From contig JANXEC010000004.1 in the NCBI GenBank assembly GCA_025058915.1, forward strand, positions 1 to 22,041: 22,041 nt of DNA. The letters run 5' to 3'. The translations under genes and the position numbers were made by a program. This DNA comes from Microcaldota archaeon. Its GTDB lineage: Archaea; Micrarchaeota; Micrarchaeia; Anstonellales; J096. Shown here piece after piece: positions 15,535 to 22,024 of the stretch. Under the pieces are notes generated by a model. The model had not been told where the DNA came from, did no database searches, and worked only from the letters and a program-made list of their open reading frames with translations. Position 1 is the stretch's first letter, and each line of letters begins with the position of its first letter.

Positions 15535-16241
15535 GGTGTTAGCACAGTTCCCTGATGGGGTAGGTTCTTTACAATCCTCTCTATGTTTGGTATATCTGGA
15601 TCTGTGAAATATATGGGAATCTTGGACCTATTGGCTATCTTCAGTGCGAATATATCAAATACAAAATTCTCCCCTGCTCCTCTATTATCATCTCTGCTAG
15701 CTATCTTCAGGAACTCAGATATAGTGGATGTTGTTATGATCTTTGCATCAGAGTATTTTCTAGGATCCCTGTCATACACGTATTTTACATTTGATATGTT
15801 TATGATCTTTGCAGCACCTATTGATTCTGCAACCAGTGCAGCCACTGCATCTGTGGTTATTCCTGGGAAGAATCCCCCACTACAGAGCCATTCGTATTGA
15901 TTGATTGCAATCGATGCTTCCTCGGCATTATATAGCAATTTGGGATATATGAGCAGTTCCTTGAGAGCATGTAACACTAGAGTGGCATTCTTTCTAGTCT
16001 CCCATATTGCTAACATATCATTCTCGTATTCAGTCAATCCTAGTTTCCTACCTTCCTCAATAAATTCTCTTGCTAGAGGGCCACCCCCTACCACTATTGC
16101 TCCTCTGTAACCCTTAAGGTTCTTTATGAAATCAAAGAACTTCGTTAGAAACTCGTGGTTTATACCCCTCTCTTTACTATAGAATATACTCCCTCCTAGG
16201 GAGAATACTATTCTATTCGAATATGATTGTGGTGGATTCAT
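15531..16241 (-). CDS. pyrH: Uridylate kinase (UMP kinase)
   Basis: This amino-acid-kinase-fold enzyme phosphorylates UMP to UDP in pyrimidine nucleotide synthesis. The 236 residues show FSLGGSIF (13-20), VVGGGPLAREFIE (50-62), GITTDAVAALVAE (127-139), NISNVKYVYDRDPR (148-161) and FDIFALKIANRSKIPIY (195-211), the order found in archaeal UMP kinases (usual length about 225). The start at 16241 lies 29 nt inside the upstream lipoprotein gene; no other start fits the conserved N-terminus (NRIVFSLGG). The extra eight or so residues before the first strand are a small N-terminal extension. Its product feeds UDP-sugar formation, which includes the GlmU-like enzyme encoded at 5592-6713. Confidence 0.93.
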   Translation of the reverse strand: MNPPQSYSNRIVFSLGGSIFYSKERGINHEFLTKFFDFIKNLKGYRGAIVVGGGPLAREFIEEGRKLGLTEYENDMLAIWETRKNATLVLHALKELLIYPKLLYNAEEASIAINQYEWLCSGGFFPGITTDAVAALVAESIGAAKIINISNVKYVYDRDPRKYSDAKIITTSTISEFLKIASRDDNRGAGENFVFDIFALKIANRSKIPIYFTDPDIPNIERIVKNLPHQGTVLTP

Positions 16242-17175
16242 TCTCCCATACTCTAGTTACATTCACTCTATATATACCAGCTCTCTGGTATATACCTGAT
16301 CTAGTACCTTCATCATATGTATCAAACTTAGCTCCATCTGCTATCATGTATTTTGGCCTAAAGTCATTGAAGAAATTTATATAGAGATCGGGTATGAAGT
16401 AAATACCGTATGCATTCCATTGGAAGTATTCACAACTGAATCTCTTCGAATGATCAATATTGAGTCTCTGAAGCCCCCCTGTTTCTATATCTAGCAACAT
16501 CAGAATACACTTATCTCCCTTACTTACTCTAAGTACCAAACTCATATCCCCTGGGTTCTTGAGATAGTCTTTACCAGCCTGTATTACTTGTATTTTGTAA
16601 TTACCTATCTCAAGCACATCACCTTCCTTAAGATAAATATCAAAGGTCTCGTTTGTATATTCCGTTATGCCCCTAGGTGCAATTGTTTTACCGATACGGA
16701 AATCCTGTCGCAGTTTCGATAGAGTCTCTAGGTTCACTGGTCTTGCTGATGGAACTATTACGAATTCTATGTCGTCCGAATGAGATCTTATATAGCCATA
16801 GGCCTGAGGATACGTCTCCTGTGGTACGCCCCAAATGTATACATCAGATGTACCTAACCTCAATAGTATCAATCTACCCTGTTTCTCCCTGAATCCTACA
16901 TTGAAGAACTTTATGATGAGTGGATCGTACGATGAGAATGTGTAGTTCATCACATCCTCTTCTTTCTGCTCTGAACTATCCCCCCACCTGATCCCGCCCT
17001 GTGTTCTGTTCTGTACAGGTGTAGTATCTATCTCAGTTCTGTTCTGTTCAGATATTATGTTTATTCCTCCTGACTCTATGGGTTGGTTCTGGAACTTGTT
17101 GTTCTGGTTCTTAGAAGGTTGATTGTTATCAACACAACCAACCAGAAGCAACACAGCCAAGAGTAATATATACAT
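16213..17175 (-). CDS. Lipoprotein with a ComEC-like but inactive metallo-beta-lactamase domain
   Basis: The 320-residue protein begins with a short hydrophobic signal (1-13) and lipobox LVGC (11-14). A Asn/Gln-rich linker (about 15-75) leads to a domain (about 85-320) that follows the order of the ComEC/Rec2 extracellular lactamase domain: LIIKFFNVG (86-94), GDVLEIGNYKIQVIQ (185-199), the segment NPGDMSLVLRVSKG (207-220) and LMLLDIE (225-231). The metal-binding motifs are missing. VPSARP stands where HxHxDH is expected, LLDIE replaces LTGD, and the HHGS position reads WNAYG. I infer a cell-surface, non-hydrolytic binding protein. The signal lacks the usual positive N-terminus, and the TATA box at 17197-17208 places ATG 17175 as a leaderless start. 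The lactamase assignment is by pattern only. Confidence 0.75.
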   Translation of the reverse strand: MYILLLAVLLLVGCVDNNQPSKNQNNKFQNQPIESGGINIISEQNRTEIDTTPVQNRTQGGIRWGDSSEQKEEDVMNYTFSSYDPLIIKFFNVGFREKQGRLILLRLGTSDVYIWGVPQETYPQAYGYIRSHSDDIEFVIVPSARPVNLETLSKLRQDFRIGKTIAPRGITEYTNETFDIYLKEGDVLEIGNYKIQVIQAGKDYLKNPGDMSLVLRVSKGDKCILMLLDIETGGLQRLNIDHSKRFSCEYFQWNAYGIYFIPDLYINFFNDFRPKYMIADGAKFDTYDEGTRSGIYQRAGIYRVNVTRVWENESTTIIFE

Positions 17176-17180
17176 GAGTT

Positions 17181-17267
17181 TTATATCTTCTCTCCGCTTT
17201 TTAAATCTTTCCAGTTCAGTATTGTATCTCCAAACATCCTGAACAACCTCTCCACATGTTCTTTCAT
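17181..17267 (-). CDS. Possible 28-residue peptide coupled to the KaiC-like gene
   Basis: An ATG at 17267-17265 overlaps the TGA of the KaiC-like gene in the ATGA arrangement used throughout this window. It opens a frame of 28 codons that starts MKEHVERLFRMFGDTI, continues LNWKDLKSGEKI and ends TAA at 17183-17181. The peptide is charged and amphipathic, with window-like codon choice (AGG, GAG, ATA). The frame contains the TATA box of the downstream lipoprotein gene. It could be a real microprotein, a translated tail, or chance. No homologue is known to me. Confidence 0.35.
   Translation of the reverse strand: MKEHVERLFRMFGDTILNWKDLKSGEKI
17197..17208 (-). promoter_or_regulatory. TATA box of the lipoprotein-pyrH operon
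   Basis: Minus-strand GATTTAAAAAGC is centred about 27 nt before the ATG at 17175, predicting a leaderless transcript for the lipoprotein and the genes after it. It makes this a second transcription unit behind the GGPP synthase operon. Confidence 0.5.
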
Positions 17268-17872
17268 AATATCTTAAATACTGGTTCAGTTTTAAAAAAT
17301 ATCTCAGATACTATCTGTTTGCTCCTCATGATATGTTCGTCGTTCTTTATAGATATCTCAAAGACCAGATCTCTATTCCTCAATAAATCTGTCTCTCCGC
17401 ACATCATAAACACCCCTCTGTTTATGGTTCTAGTCTGCATTACTTCAATGAATTTTACAAAAGAGTTCATCTCGTTTTTTTCCAATCCAGAGTCAGACGT
17501 GAGAATGTTCAGGAACACAGATTTATTAATTCTATTCAGAGCAGAATTGTATTCGTATGATATATCATTCAACAAACTAGGAGAATCTATGAAAATCACT
17601 CTATCGTCTTCGTATGAAATTCTGTTGCTTCTAGAGAATGCATCTATTATTAGATCAACTCTATAAGGTACTCTCGTTCTTTTGAGCTTGTTCTCGAGAG
17701 AATTCCAACTCTCTCTGAATAGTACGATAACGTTAAATGTATCTCTGCCCATCATGCTCATAGATATAAATCCATCGTATGTAGTAGATGGGAATTTCAC
17801 AAATATAGACGATCCCTCCTTGATCCCTCCATCCATTATGTAATCTAATTCCTCTATGTGAGTAGATATCAT
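17264..17872 (-). CDS. KaiC/RadA-like protein without a Walker A motif
   Basis: The N-terminus, ISTHIEELDYIMDGGIKEGSSIFV (2-25, shown by its halves ISTHIEELDYIM and DGGIKEGSSIFV), matches the start of archaeal KaiC/RAD55-type RecA-superfamily ATPases. The nucleotide-binding loop that should follow (GPPGTGKT) reads FPSTTYDG (27-34): the Gly residues are gone and the catalytic Lys position is D33. A Walker B-like strand, RVIFIDSP (91-98), remains. At 202 residues it is a little short for the family. I infer a pseudo-ATPase, perhaps a regulatory subunit of another RecA-like protein. The ATG overlaps the GGPP synthase stop (17869-17872), so the two are co-translated. Whether the two functions are linked is unknown. 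Confidence 0.75.
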   Translation of the reverse strand: MISTHIEELDYIMDGGIKEGSSIFVKFPSTTYDGFISMSMMGRDTFNVIVLFRESWNSLENKLKRTRVPYRVDLIIDAFSRSNRISYEDDRVIFIDSPSLLNDISYEYNSALNRINKSVFLNILTSDSGLEKNEMNSFVKFIEVMQTRTINRGVFMMCGETDLLRNRDLVFEISIKNDEHIMRSKQIVSEIFFKTEPVFKIL

Positions 17873-18816
17873 CTCTTTCTAACCTCCATATTCCTGATCA
17901 TCTCCACAAGCTCCTCTCCATAGTGATTTCTTGTAGTAAACAGTTCTTGAATATTCTTATGGATCTTCTGGAATTTCTTCTTAAGAAATTCCCTTGCATA
18001 CTGAATACCCTTCCCTCTCTTTATTAGATCTATTGCCTCTCTCTTTATGTCTTCACTATCTGAACCACTATTCAGGATCTCCCTCAATCTCTCTGCTGCA
18101 TCTCTATCTAATCTTCTGAGAGCATGTATAATCATCATCGTTCTCTTACCCTCTGTAATATCATCTGCCCATTTCTTACCATATTCAGGAGGGGAGAGCA
18201 GATTCAGTAGATCATCCTGGATCTGAAATGCAATTCCTATATCCCTACCCAGTTCCATGTATCTCATGTCATCAACTCCGGCCAGATAGGCTCCTAAATA
18301 CATACTCAAACCTATCAAAGCACCAGTCTTCTTTGATATCATTTTCATGTATTCTTCCTCTGTAGGGAAGTATTTTGTTTCTCTCCAGTATATATCCATA
18401 GCCTGTCCCTCTACAACTTCGAAGAAATTAGATACATATAATTCCCTTAGTTTCCTATCATCTAACCTAGCAACCATCTGAAATATCAGAGTGTAGAGAG
18501 CATCTCCTGCATTCAGAGCAAGTGGTATGCCGTATTGTTTGTGGAGAGTTGGTTTGCCTCTTCTCAATTCAGATCCATCCTCTATATCATCGTGTATCAA
18601 AGTGAAATTATGGAACAATTCTACTATAGCAGCATGATAGAGTATATCATGATAATATCCTCTGAAGTTTCCGTATGTAAGTAATAGTATCAGAGGCCTG
18701 AATCTTTTCCCTCCTCTAGTTAGGTATTCCCTTATACCTAAGAATGTTTCCCTGTATCTATCCTCTGGAATCAAAGATAGGATGTATTCATTCAAACATT
18801 CTAGGTCAATTCGCAT
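17869..18816 (-). CDS. Geranylgeranyl diphosphate synthase (polyprenyl synthetase family)
   Basis: This enzyme condenses isopentenyl diphosphate units to make the C20 chain of archaeal membrane lipids. The 315 residues show GGKRFRP (35-41), the first Asp-rich motif DDIED (76-80) followed by GSELRRGKPTLH, and the second at DDLLN (201-205), then GKRT (223-226). The fifth residue before the first motif is F71. An aromatic there is typical of archaeal type I synthases that stop at C20, which supports GGPP as product; C15 activity cannot be excluded. ATG 18816 lies about 26 nt from the box at 18838-18847, so the mRNA is probably leaderless. First gene of its operon. Confidence 0.93.
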   Translation of the reverse strand: MRIDLECLNEYILSLIPEDRYRETFLGIREYLTRGGKRFRPLILLLTYGNFRGYYHDILYHAAIVELFHNFTLIHDDIEDGSELRRGKPTLHKQYGIPLALNAGDALYTLIFQMVARLDDRKLRELYVSNFFEVVEGQAMDIYWRETKYFPTEEEYMKMISKKTGALIGLSMYLGAYLAGVDDMRYMELGRDIGIAFQIQDDLLNLLSPPEYGKKWADDITEGKRTMMIIHALRRLDRDAAERLREILNSGSDSEDIKREAIDLIKRGKGIQYAREFLKKKFQKIHKNIQELFTTRNHYGEELVEMIRNMEVRKR

Positions 18817-18837
18817 GAATAATTCATAGGACTAACC

Positions 18838-18847
18838 TTTTTAAATA
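18838..18847. promoter_or_regulatory. Shared symmetric TATA box (GGPP synthase / LX)
   Basis: TTTTTAAATA is the only TATA-like element in the 52-bp gap between the divergent starts at 18816 and 18869. Its centre is 26.5 nt from each ATG. TATA is thus at the exact midpoint and would position a leaderless start on both strands. Confidence 0.6.
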
Positions 18848-18868
18848 TTTGTTCAGTATGATTAAGGT

Positions 18869-19036
18869 ATGAATAAATACAAAATAGTTGCAGAGTATTT
18901 TGGATCTAGACATGAACATTTGATAGAGGCCAAGTCAGAGGCACATGCTCTGAACATCCTGTACGGAAGATTAGGATCTAGAAATAGATTAACAAGAAAT
19001 AGAATTCACATTATAGAGGTGAAACAGAATGAGTGA
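18869..19036 (+). CDS. rplX: 50S ribosomal protein LX (L18a/L20e family)
   Basis: This short gene encodes 55 residues starting MNKYKIVAEYFGSRHEHL, with the family signature LGSRNRLTRNRIHIIEV near the end. The archaeal large-subunit protein LX has this size and the same GSxxRxxRxxIxI pattern, and it is normally followed by prefoldin alpha and ftsY, exactly as here. ATG 18869 is 26-27 nt from the shared TATA box. The 3' end overlaps the prefoldin start by 8 nt. Confidence 0.92.
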   Translation: MNKYKIVAEYFGSRHEHLIEAKSEAHALNILYGRLGSRNRLTRNRIHIIEVKQNE

Positions 19037-19415
19037 ACAGATAGATATAGGGGAGAAGGCACGAATACTGAATACTAAACTTAATCAACTAAGATACGAG
19101 CTGAACATGATAGGTCAGGAGTTAGGAGCAATAGATCTTAGTATTATCTCCTTAGATGGCCTGGAGAGATTAGCACAGAGCGAAAGTGGAATTCTGAGAT
19201 TAGAAGATCTTCTCCTGCTTGAAGTATCGAAGATACAGATAAAACAATTATACATCAAGGTGGATTCGCAGACATTTCTACCTATGAGTACCAAAGAGGC
19301 CAAGGAATTCCTGATCAACAGAAGAAATAATCTTGCCAAGAGATATGAGGTTATTACCAAAGAGCTGAAGAATGTTGAGGAAGAGATAGTAAAGTTACTG
19401 AAAACTATGAGATAG
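19029..19415 (+). CDS. pfdA: Prefoldin subunit alpha
   Basis: Prefoldin captures unfolded proteins and hands them to the thermosome chaperonin. The 128 residues show the family plan of two long coiled-coil helices (about 5-50 and 92-128) around a beta-hairpin region containing SKIQIKQLYIKVDSQTFLP. Size is slightly shorter than usual (about 140). A Shine-Dalgarno GAGGTG (19016-19021) seven bases before the ATG supports the start, which lies inside the LX gene. The order LX-pfdA-ftsY is conserved in archaea and confirms the assignment. Confidence 0.93.
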   Translation: MSEQIDIGEKARILNTKLNQLRYELNMIGQELGAIDLSIISLDGLERLAQSESGILRLEDLLLLEVSKIQIKQLYIKVDSQTFLPMSTKEAKEFLINRRNNLAKRYEVITKELKNVEEEIVKLLKTMR

Positions 19416-20306
19416 ATGTTTGATAAACTTAGGAGAGCATTTCAGAAACTATTCGGAGGAGATGAGCAAGATATAGGAATAGTAAAATCTACGATAGCAA
19501 AGATAGTCAACATTCGCCTATCACAGGCAGAGGCAGAGAGGATATCACAGAGACTCTTCTATGATCTACTGGAATCTGACGTTCCATATGAACTAGCTGA
19601 GTACATAAAGGGACAGATCCAGAGAGAACTCCTATCGAGAACCTTCAGTGAGAAATACCAAGACGAGATCAGATTATTGTTAAGAGAGATATTGAAGAAT
19701 TATATACATACTGCAAGTATAGATATAGATAGAGGGGTGATATTACTAGTAGGTCCTAATGGATATGGTAAAACAACCACTGCTGTGAAAATAGCATATC
19801 TACTCAAGAGTAGAGGGAAGAGAGTAAAGGTAATCGGTGCAGATGTGTTCAGAGCTGCAGCACGAGAACAATTAGTAGAATTATGTAGTAGATACAACAT
19901 AGATGTATACACAGACAATTCAGATAGACCTATATCTACAATCATTCGAGGCATGAAAGATAGGGAGATGTATGATTTTATTATAATAGACACTGCAGGT
20001 AGGCAAGATCTAAATGTAAATCTACTCAGAGAGCTCCAGAACATAGATAATAAGATCAGACCGGATCTGATACTGTTTGTTCTCGAGAGTTCTGTTGGTA
20101 ATACATCTCTACATCAACTCAGAGAGTACAGAAAGTATATGAGAATACATGGGATAGTATATACTAAAACAGATCTTGATACTGCAGGAGGTAGTGTATT
20201 GGCTGCAGGATATTATGGATTTCCTATATACTTCCTCACAAATGGACAGAACGTCCAGGACATAGAGAGTGCAGATGTAGAGAAGATACTTGATCGGATT
20301 CTATGA
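19416..20306 (+). CDS. ftsY: Signal recognition particle receptor FtsY
   Basis: FtsY docks ribosome-SRP complexes at the membrane; it and SRP54 activate each other's GTPase. The 296 residues have an N domain (about 1-100) with a basic start (FDKLRRAFQKLF) and a G domain. Its motifs are GPNGYGKTT (113-121, K119), DVFRAAAREQL (143-153), DTAGR (192-196), TKTDLDTAGG (250-259) and FLTNGQNVQDI (273-283). The closing motif TNGQN departs from the usual GxGE/GxGQ. The long acidic A domain of many homologues is absent, as in other archaea. The ATG follows the pfdA stop without a gap, and the gene overlaps the PIN-domain gene by 4 nt. Confidence 0.96.
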   Translation: MFDKLRRAFQKLFGGDEQDIGIVKSTIAKIVNIRLSQAEAERISQRLFYDLLESDVPYELAEYIKGQIQRELLSRTFSEKYQDEIRLLLREILKNYIHTASIDIDRGVILLVGPNGYGKTTTAVKIAYLLKSRGKRVKVIGADVFRAAAREQLVELCSRYNIDVYTDNSDRPISTIIRGMKDREMYDFIIIDTAGRQDLNVNLLRELQNIDNKIRPDLILFVLESSVGNTSLHQLREYRKYMRIHGIVYTKTDLDTAGGSVLAAGYYGFPIYFLTNGQNVQDIESADVEKILDRIL

Positions 20307-20632
20307 TAGTTCTTGATACTAGTTTCCTGATAGAGATGATCAAGAGGAAAATATCCTTACCAAATATGAAATACATAATACCAGAACCCGTTTACAGGGA
20401 GATAAGGGCTATGTCTAAAAACAGAGGTAAAAAAGGTAGTTATGCAAGAGCTATCTTGGATTTCATAAAGAGACAATGCTACATAGTCCCAACAGATTTA
20501 CCTCCAGATCAGGCTATAATAGAACTCTGCAATAAATATGAATTAGAACTACTCACATTTGATCTTAAACTGAGGAAGGCTGTGAAAAGAACAATACACG
20601 TATCAGGAGACTATGTTGACATTGAATACTGA
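20303..20632 (+). CDS. PIN-domain RNA-binding/nuclease protein
   Basis: The 109 residues form a small PIN domain. Metal-binding acidic residues are at expected places: D5 (VLDTSFLIE), E33 (PEPVYREIRAM), D69 (PPDQAIIEL) and D87 (LLTFDLKLRKAV). It resembles the archaeal Fcf1/Utp23-like single-domain PIN proteins more than VapC toxins: it sits inside a translation and targeting operon and no antitoxin-like gene lies next to it. The most likely role is RNA processing. The substrate cannot be read from sequence. Its ATG overlaps the ftsY stop (ATGA), and its last 20 nt overlap the TraX-like gene. Confidence 0.85.
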   Translation: MIVLDTSFLIEMIKRKISLPNMKYIIPEPVYREIRAMSKNRGKKGSYARAILDFIKRQCYIVPTDLPPDQAIIELCNKYELELLTFDLKLRKAVKRTIHVSGDYVDIEY

Positions 20633-21227
20633 ACACTTAAGATACATAGGGATGCTAACTATGCTCATAGATCACATAGGATTTGCTTTCAATATCGATG
20701 TATTCAGAATAGTAGGTAGAGTTGCATTTCCTGTGTTTTCAATAATACTGATCAACAACATAATCAGAGGAGGGCAAGAGATACTGGAGAAATACTACTC
20801 TAGACTCCTAACATTTGGAATTCTATCTCAGATCCCCTTCTATCTGTTCACCCAATCCTTTCAGCTGAACATAATGTTCCAGTTCCTAGGATTTGTAATG
20901 TATCTGCGTGGATCAAGAATACTTGGAATGTTCATATCCGTTCTAAGCGATTACTCGATATTCGGTTTCATCTACATGTATTTTCTCTACAGATATCGTA
21001 TGTCAAAGAATAATATTGATATGACCATGGCTCTAGTATCAGGCATGTTGCTGAATATCATGTTCATAGACATTCTACATGTTCTTATAACAATCATTAT
21101 CACATCTATCTTCCTGTTGATTGAACTTGAGAGCAGAGGGAGAGGATTGCCATATTACGTGTTCTATGGATTCTATCCTGCGCATATGTTAGGTATTTAT
21201 CTTGTAAAGATGTATTTACAGATATGA
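20613..21227 (+). CDS. TraX-like polytopic membrane protein
   Basis: A protein of 204 residues with about six to seven membrane helices. Signature patches are LTMLIDHIGFAF (15-26), FRIVGRVAFPVFSII (31-45), FGILSQIPFYLF (68-79) and GFYPAHMLGIYL (186-197). These match the TraX family, whose founding member acetylates F-pilin in Escherichia coli; many homologues are uncharacterised acyltransferase-like proteins. Its substrate here is unknown. The start at 20613 lies inside the PIN gene; later Met codons (residues 14 and 17) would cut the conserved first motif. The 3' end overlaps the next gene by 4 nt. Such a protein between ftsY and an RNA enzyme is an odd neighbour and hints at an envelope-related role. 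Confidence 0.8.
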   Translation: MLTLNTEHLRYIGMLTMLIDHIGFAFNIDVFRIVGRVAFPVFSIILINNIIRGGQEILEKYYSRLLTFGILSQIPFYLFTQSFQLNIMFQFLGFVMYLRGSRILGMFISVLSDYSIFGFIYMYFLYRYRMSKNNIDMTMALVSGMLLNIMFIDILHVLITIIITSIFLLIELESRGRGLPYYVFYGFYPAHMLGIYLVKMYLQI

Positions 21228-21691
21228 GAAGGTTCATAGCTTTCGAGACTGAGAGTAATCAGAGGATAGATAAAATATACAGGTACTTCAGTAAGATCCC
21301 TGGATTTAGAATATCAAGATTCAGACATGTGACACTGAGCTTTCTGGGAGATATGGAGATAGACATGGATTATCTAGAGGAATTCTTCAGAGGCAAGAAG
21401 GCTCTAGATGTAGAGTACTCTGGAATTGGAGGATTTCCTAGAGATACAAACGCAAGAGTAGTCTGGATAGGTGTAAGGATGAGTTATGATATAATGGAAG
21501 ATTTCAAGTATCCGAAGAATGATATATATCACCTAACAGTTGGAAGAATTGATATGTTGAATCTCACAGAGTTGGATCTAAGAGAGTTTCAACAGACGCT
21601 ACACATTCAGAGAGTGAGTTCTATCAGACTCTATGAAACAATACTACCTGGTAGAGAGTATAGAGTTATAGCTACTTACTCCTTGGTTTGA
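21224..21691 (+). CDS. thpR: RNA 2',3'-cyclic phosphodiesterase (2'-5' RNA ligase family)
   Basis: This 2H-superfamily enzyme opens 2',3'-cyclic phosphates on RNA (and can join 2'-5' ends in vitro). Both catalytic tetrapeptides are present: HVTL (35-38, within RHVTLSFLGD) and HLTV (103-106, within YHLTVGRID). At 155 residues it is shorter than the usual about 180, chiefly between the two motifs, but both halves of the fold appear complete. Its ATG overlaps the TraX-like stop (ATGA). It overlaps a convergent small gene by 20 nt. Likely involved in tRNA or other RNA end repair; the physiological substrate is unknown. Confidence 0.9.
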   Translation: MRRFIAFETESNQRIDKIYRYFSKIPGFRISRFRHVTLSFLGDMEIDMDYLEEFFRGKKALDVEYSGIGGFPRDTNARVVWIGVRMSYDIMEDFKYPKNDIYHLTVGRIDMLNLTELDLREFQQTLHIQRVSSIRLYETILPGREYRVIATYSLV

Positions 21692-21926
21692 GATATGTCA
21701 TTCCATATAGGGCTATGAGAGCAGATGTTTTGAGTAATATTTCTTTGTTGTGAATGTTAAGTAGATTGTGTTCATATATCAAGATTCCGAAAGTAGATAG
21801 GAGAGCTGAGGCTAATGGAATGAATAGGGCTTGTCTGTTTTGTGTACCTCTAATCTCAAGTTCTGTGTGTATGTCTCCTGTATGTTTGTGCTCTTCAGCA
21901 CTGAACTGATGGATCTTAGAATGCAT
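21672..21926 (-). CDS. Small membrane protein of unknown function
   Basis: The 84 residues start with a His- and Glu-rich segment (1-30, HSKIHQFSAEEHKHTGDIH) followed by two predicted membrane helices (about 32-51 and 63-79). No family was recognised. The case for a real gene is its promoter: TTTATAAAAC on the minus strand (21955-21946) is centred about 25 nt before the ATG at 21926, the leaderless spacing seen elsewhere here. The His-rich start could bind metal, but this is a guess. The end overlaps the phosphodiesterase gene by 20 nt. Confidence 0.6.
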   Translation of the reverse strand: MHSKIHQFSAEEHKHTGDIHTELEIRGTQNRQALFIPLASALLSTFGILIYEHNLLNIHNKEILLKTSALIALYGMTYLKPRSK

Positions 21927-21945
21927 GTGTTATTTCCAGTAGGAT

Positions 21946-21955
21946 GTTTTATAAA
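21946..21955. promoter_or_regulatory. TATA box for the small membrane protein and possibly the rightmost gene
   Basis: GTTTTATAAA reads TTTATAAAAC on the minus strand, about 25 nt before the ATG at 21926. On the plus strand it would start a transcript near 21977, leaving a leader of roughly 48 nt before the ATG at 22025. Within the 98-nt gap 21927-22024 I see no other feature apart from that ATG's ribosome-binding site. Confidence 0.45.
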
Positions 21956-22024
21956 TGTTATTCAATTCAGCATCATCCAGAATCTATCTGAATCTGTTAA
22001 TAGATACATCAGAAGGATTTCAAA

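Noticed and set aside
18858..18872. A four-codon frame (MIKV) ending on the LX start.
   Set aside because: It lies upstream of the predicted leaderless start at 18869 and so would not be transcribed.
20303..20632. A VapC toxin of a toxin-antitoxin pair.
   Set aside because: No VapB-like antitoxin gene is adjacent; the neighbours are ftsY and a membrane protein, and the sequence fits the Fcf1-like PIN type better.
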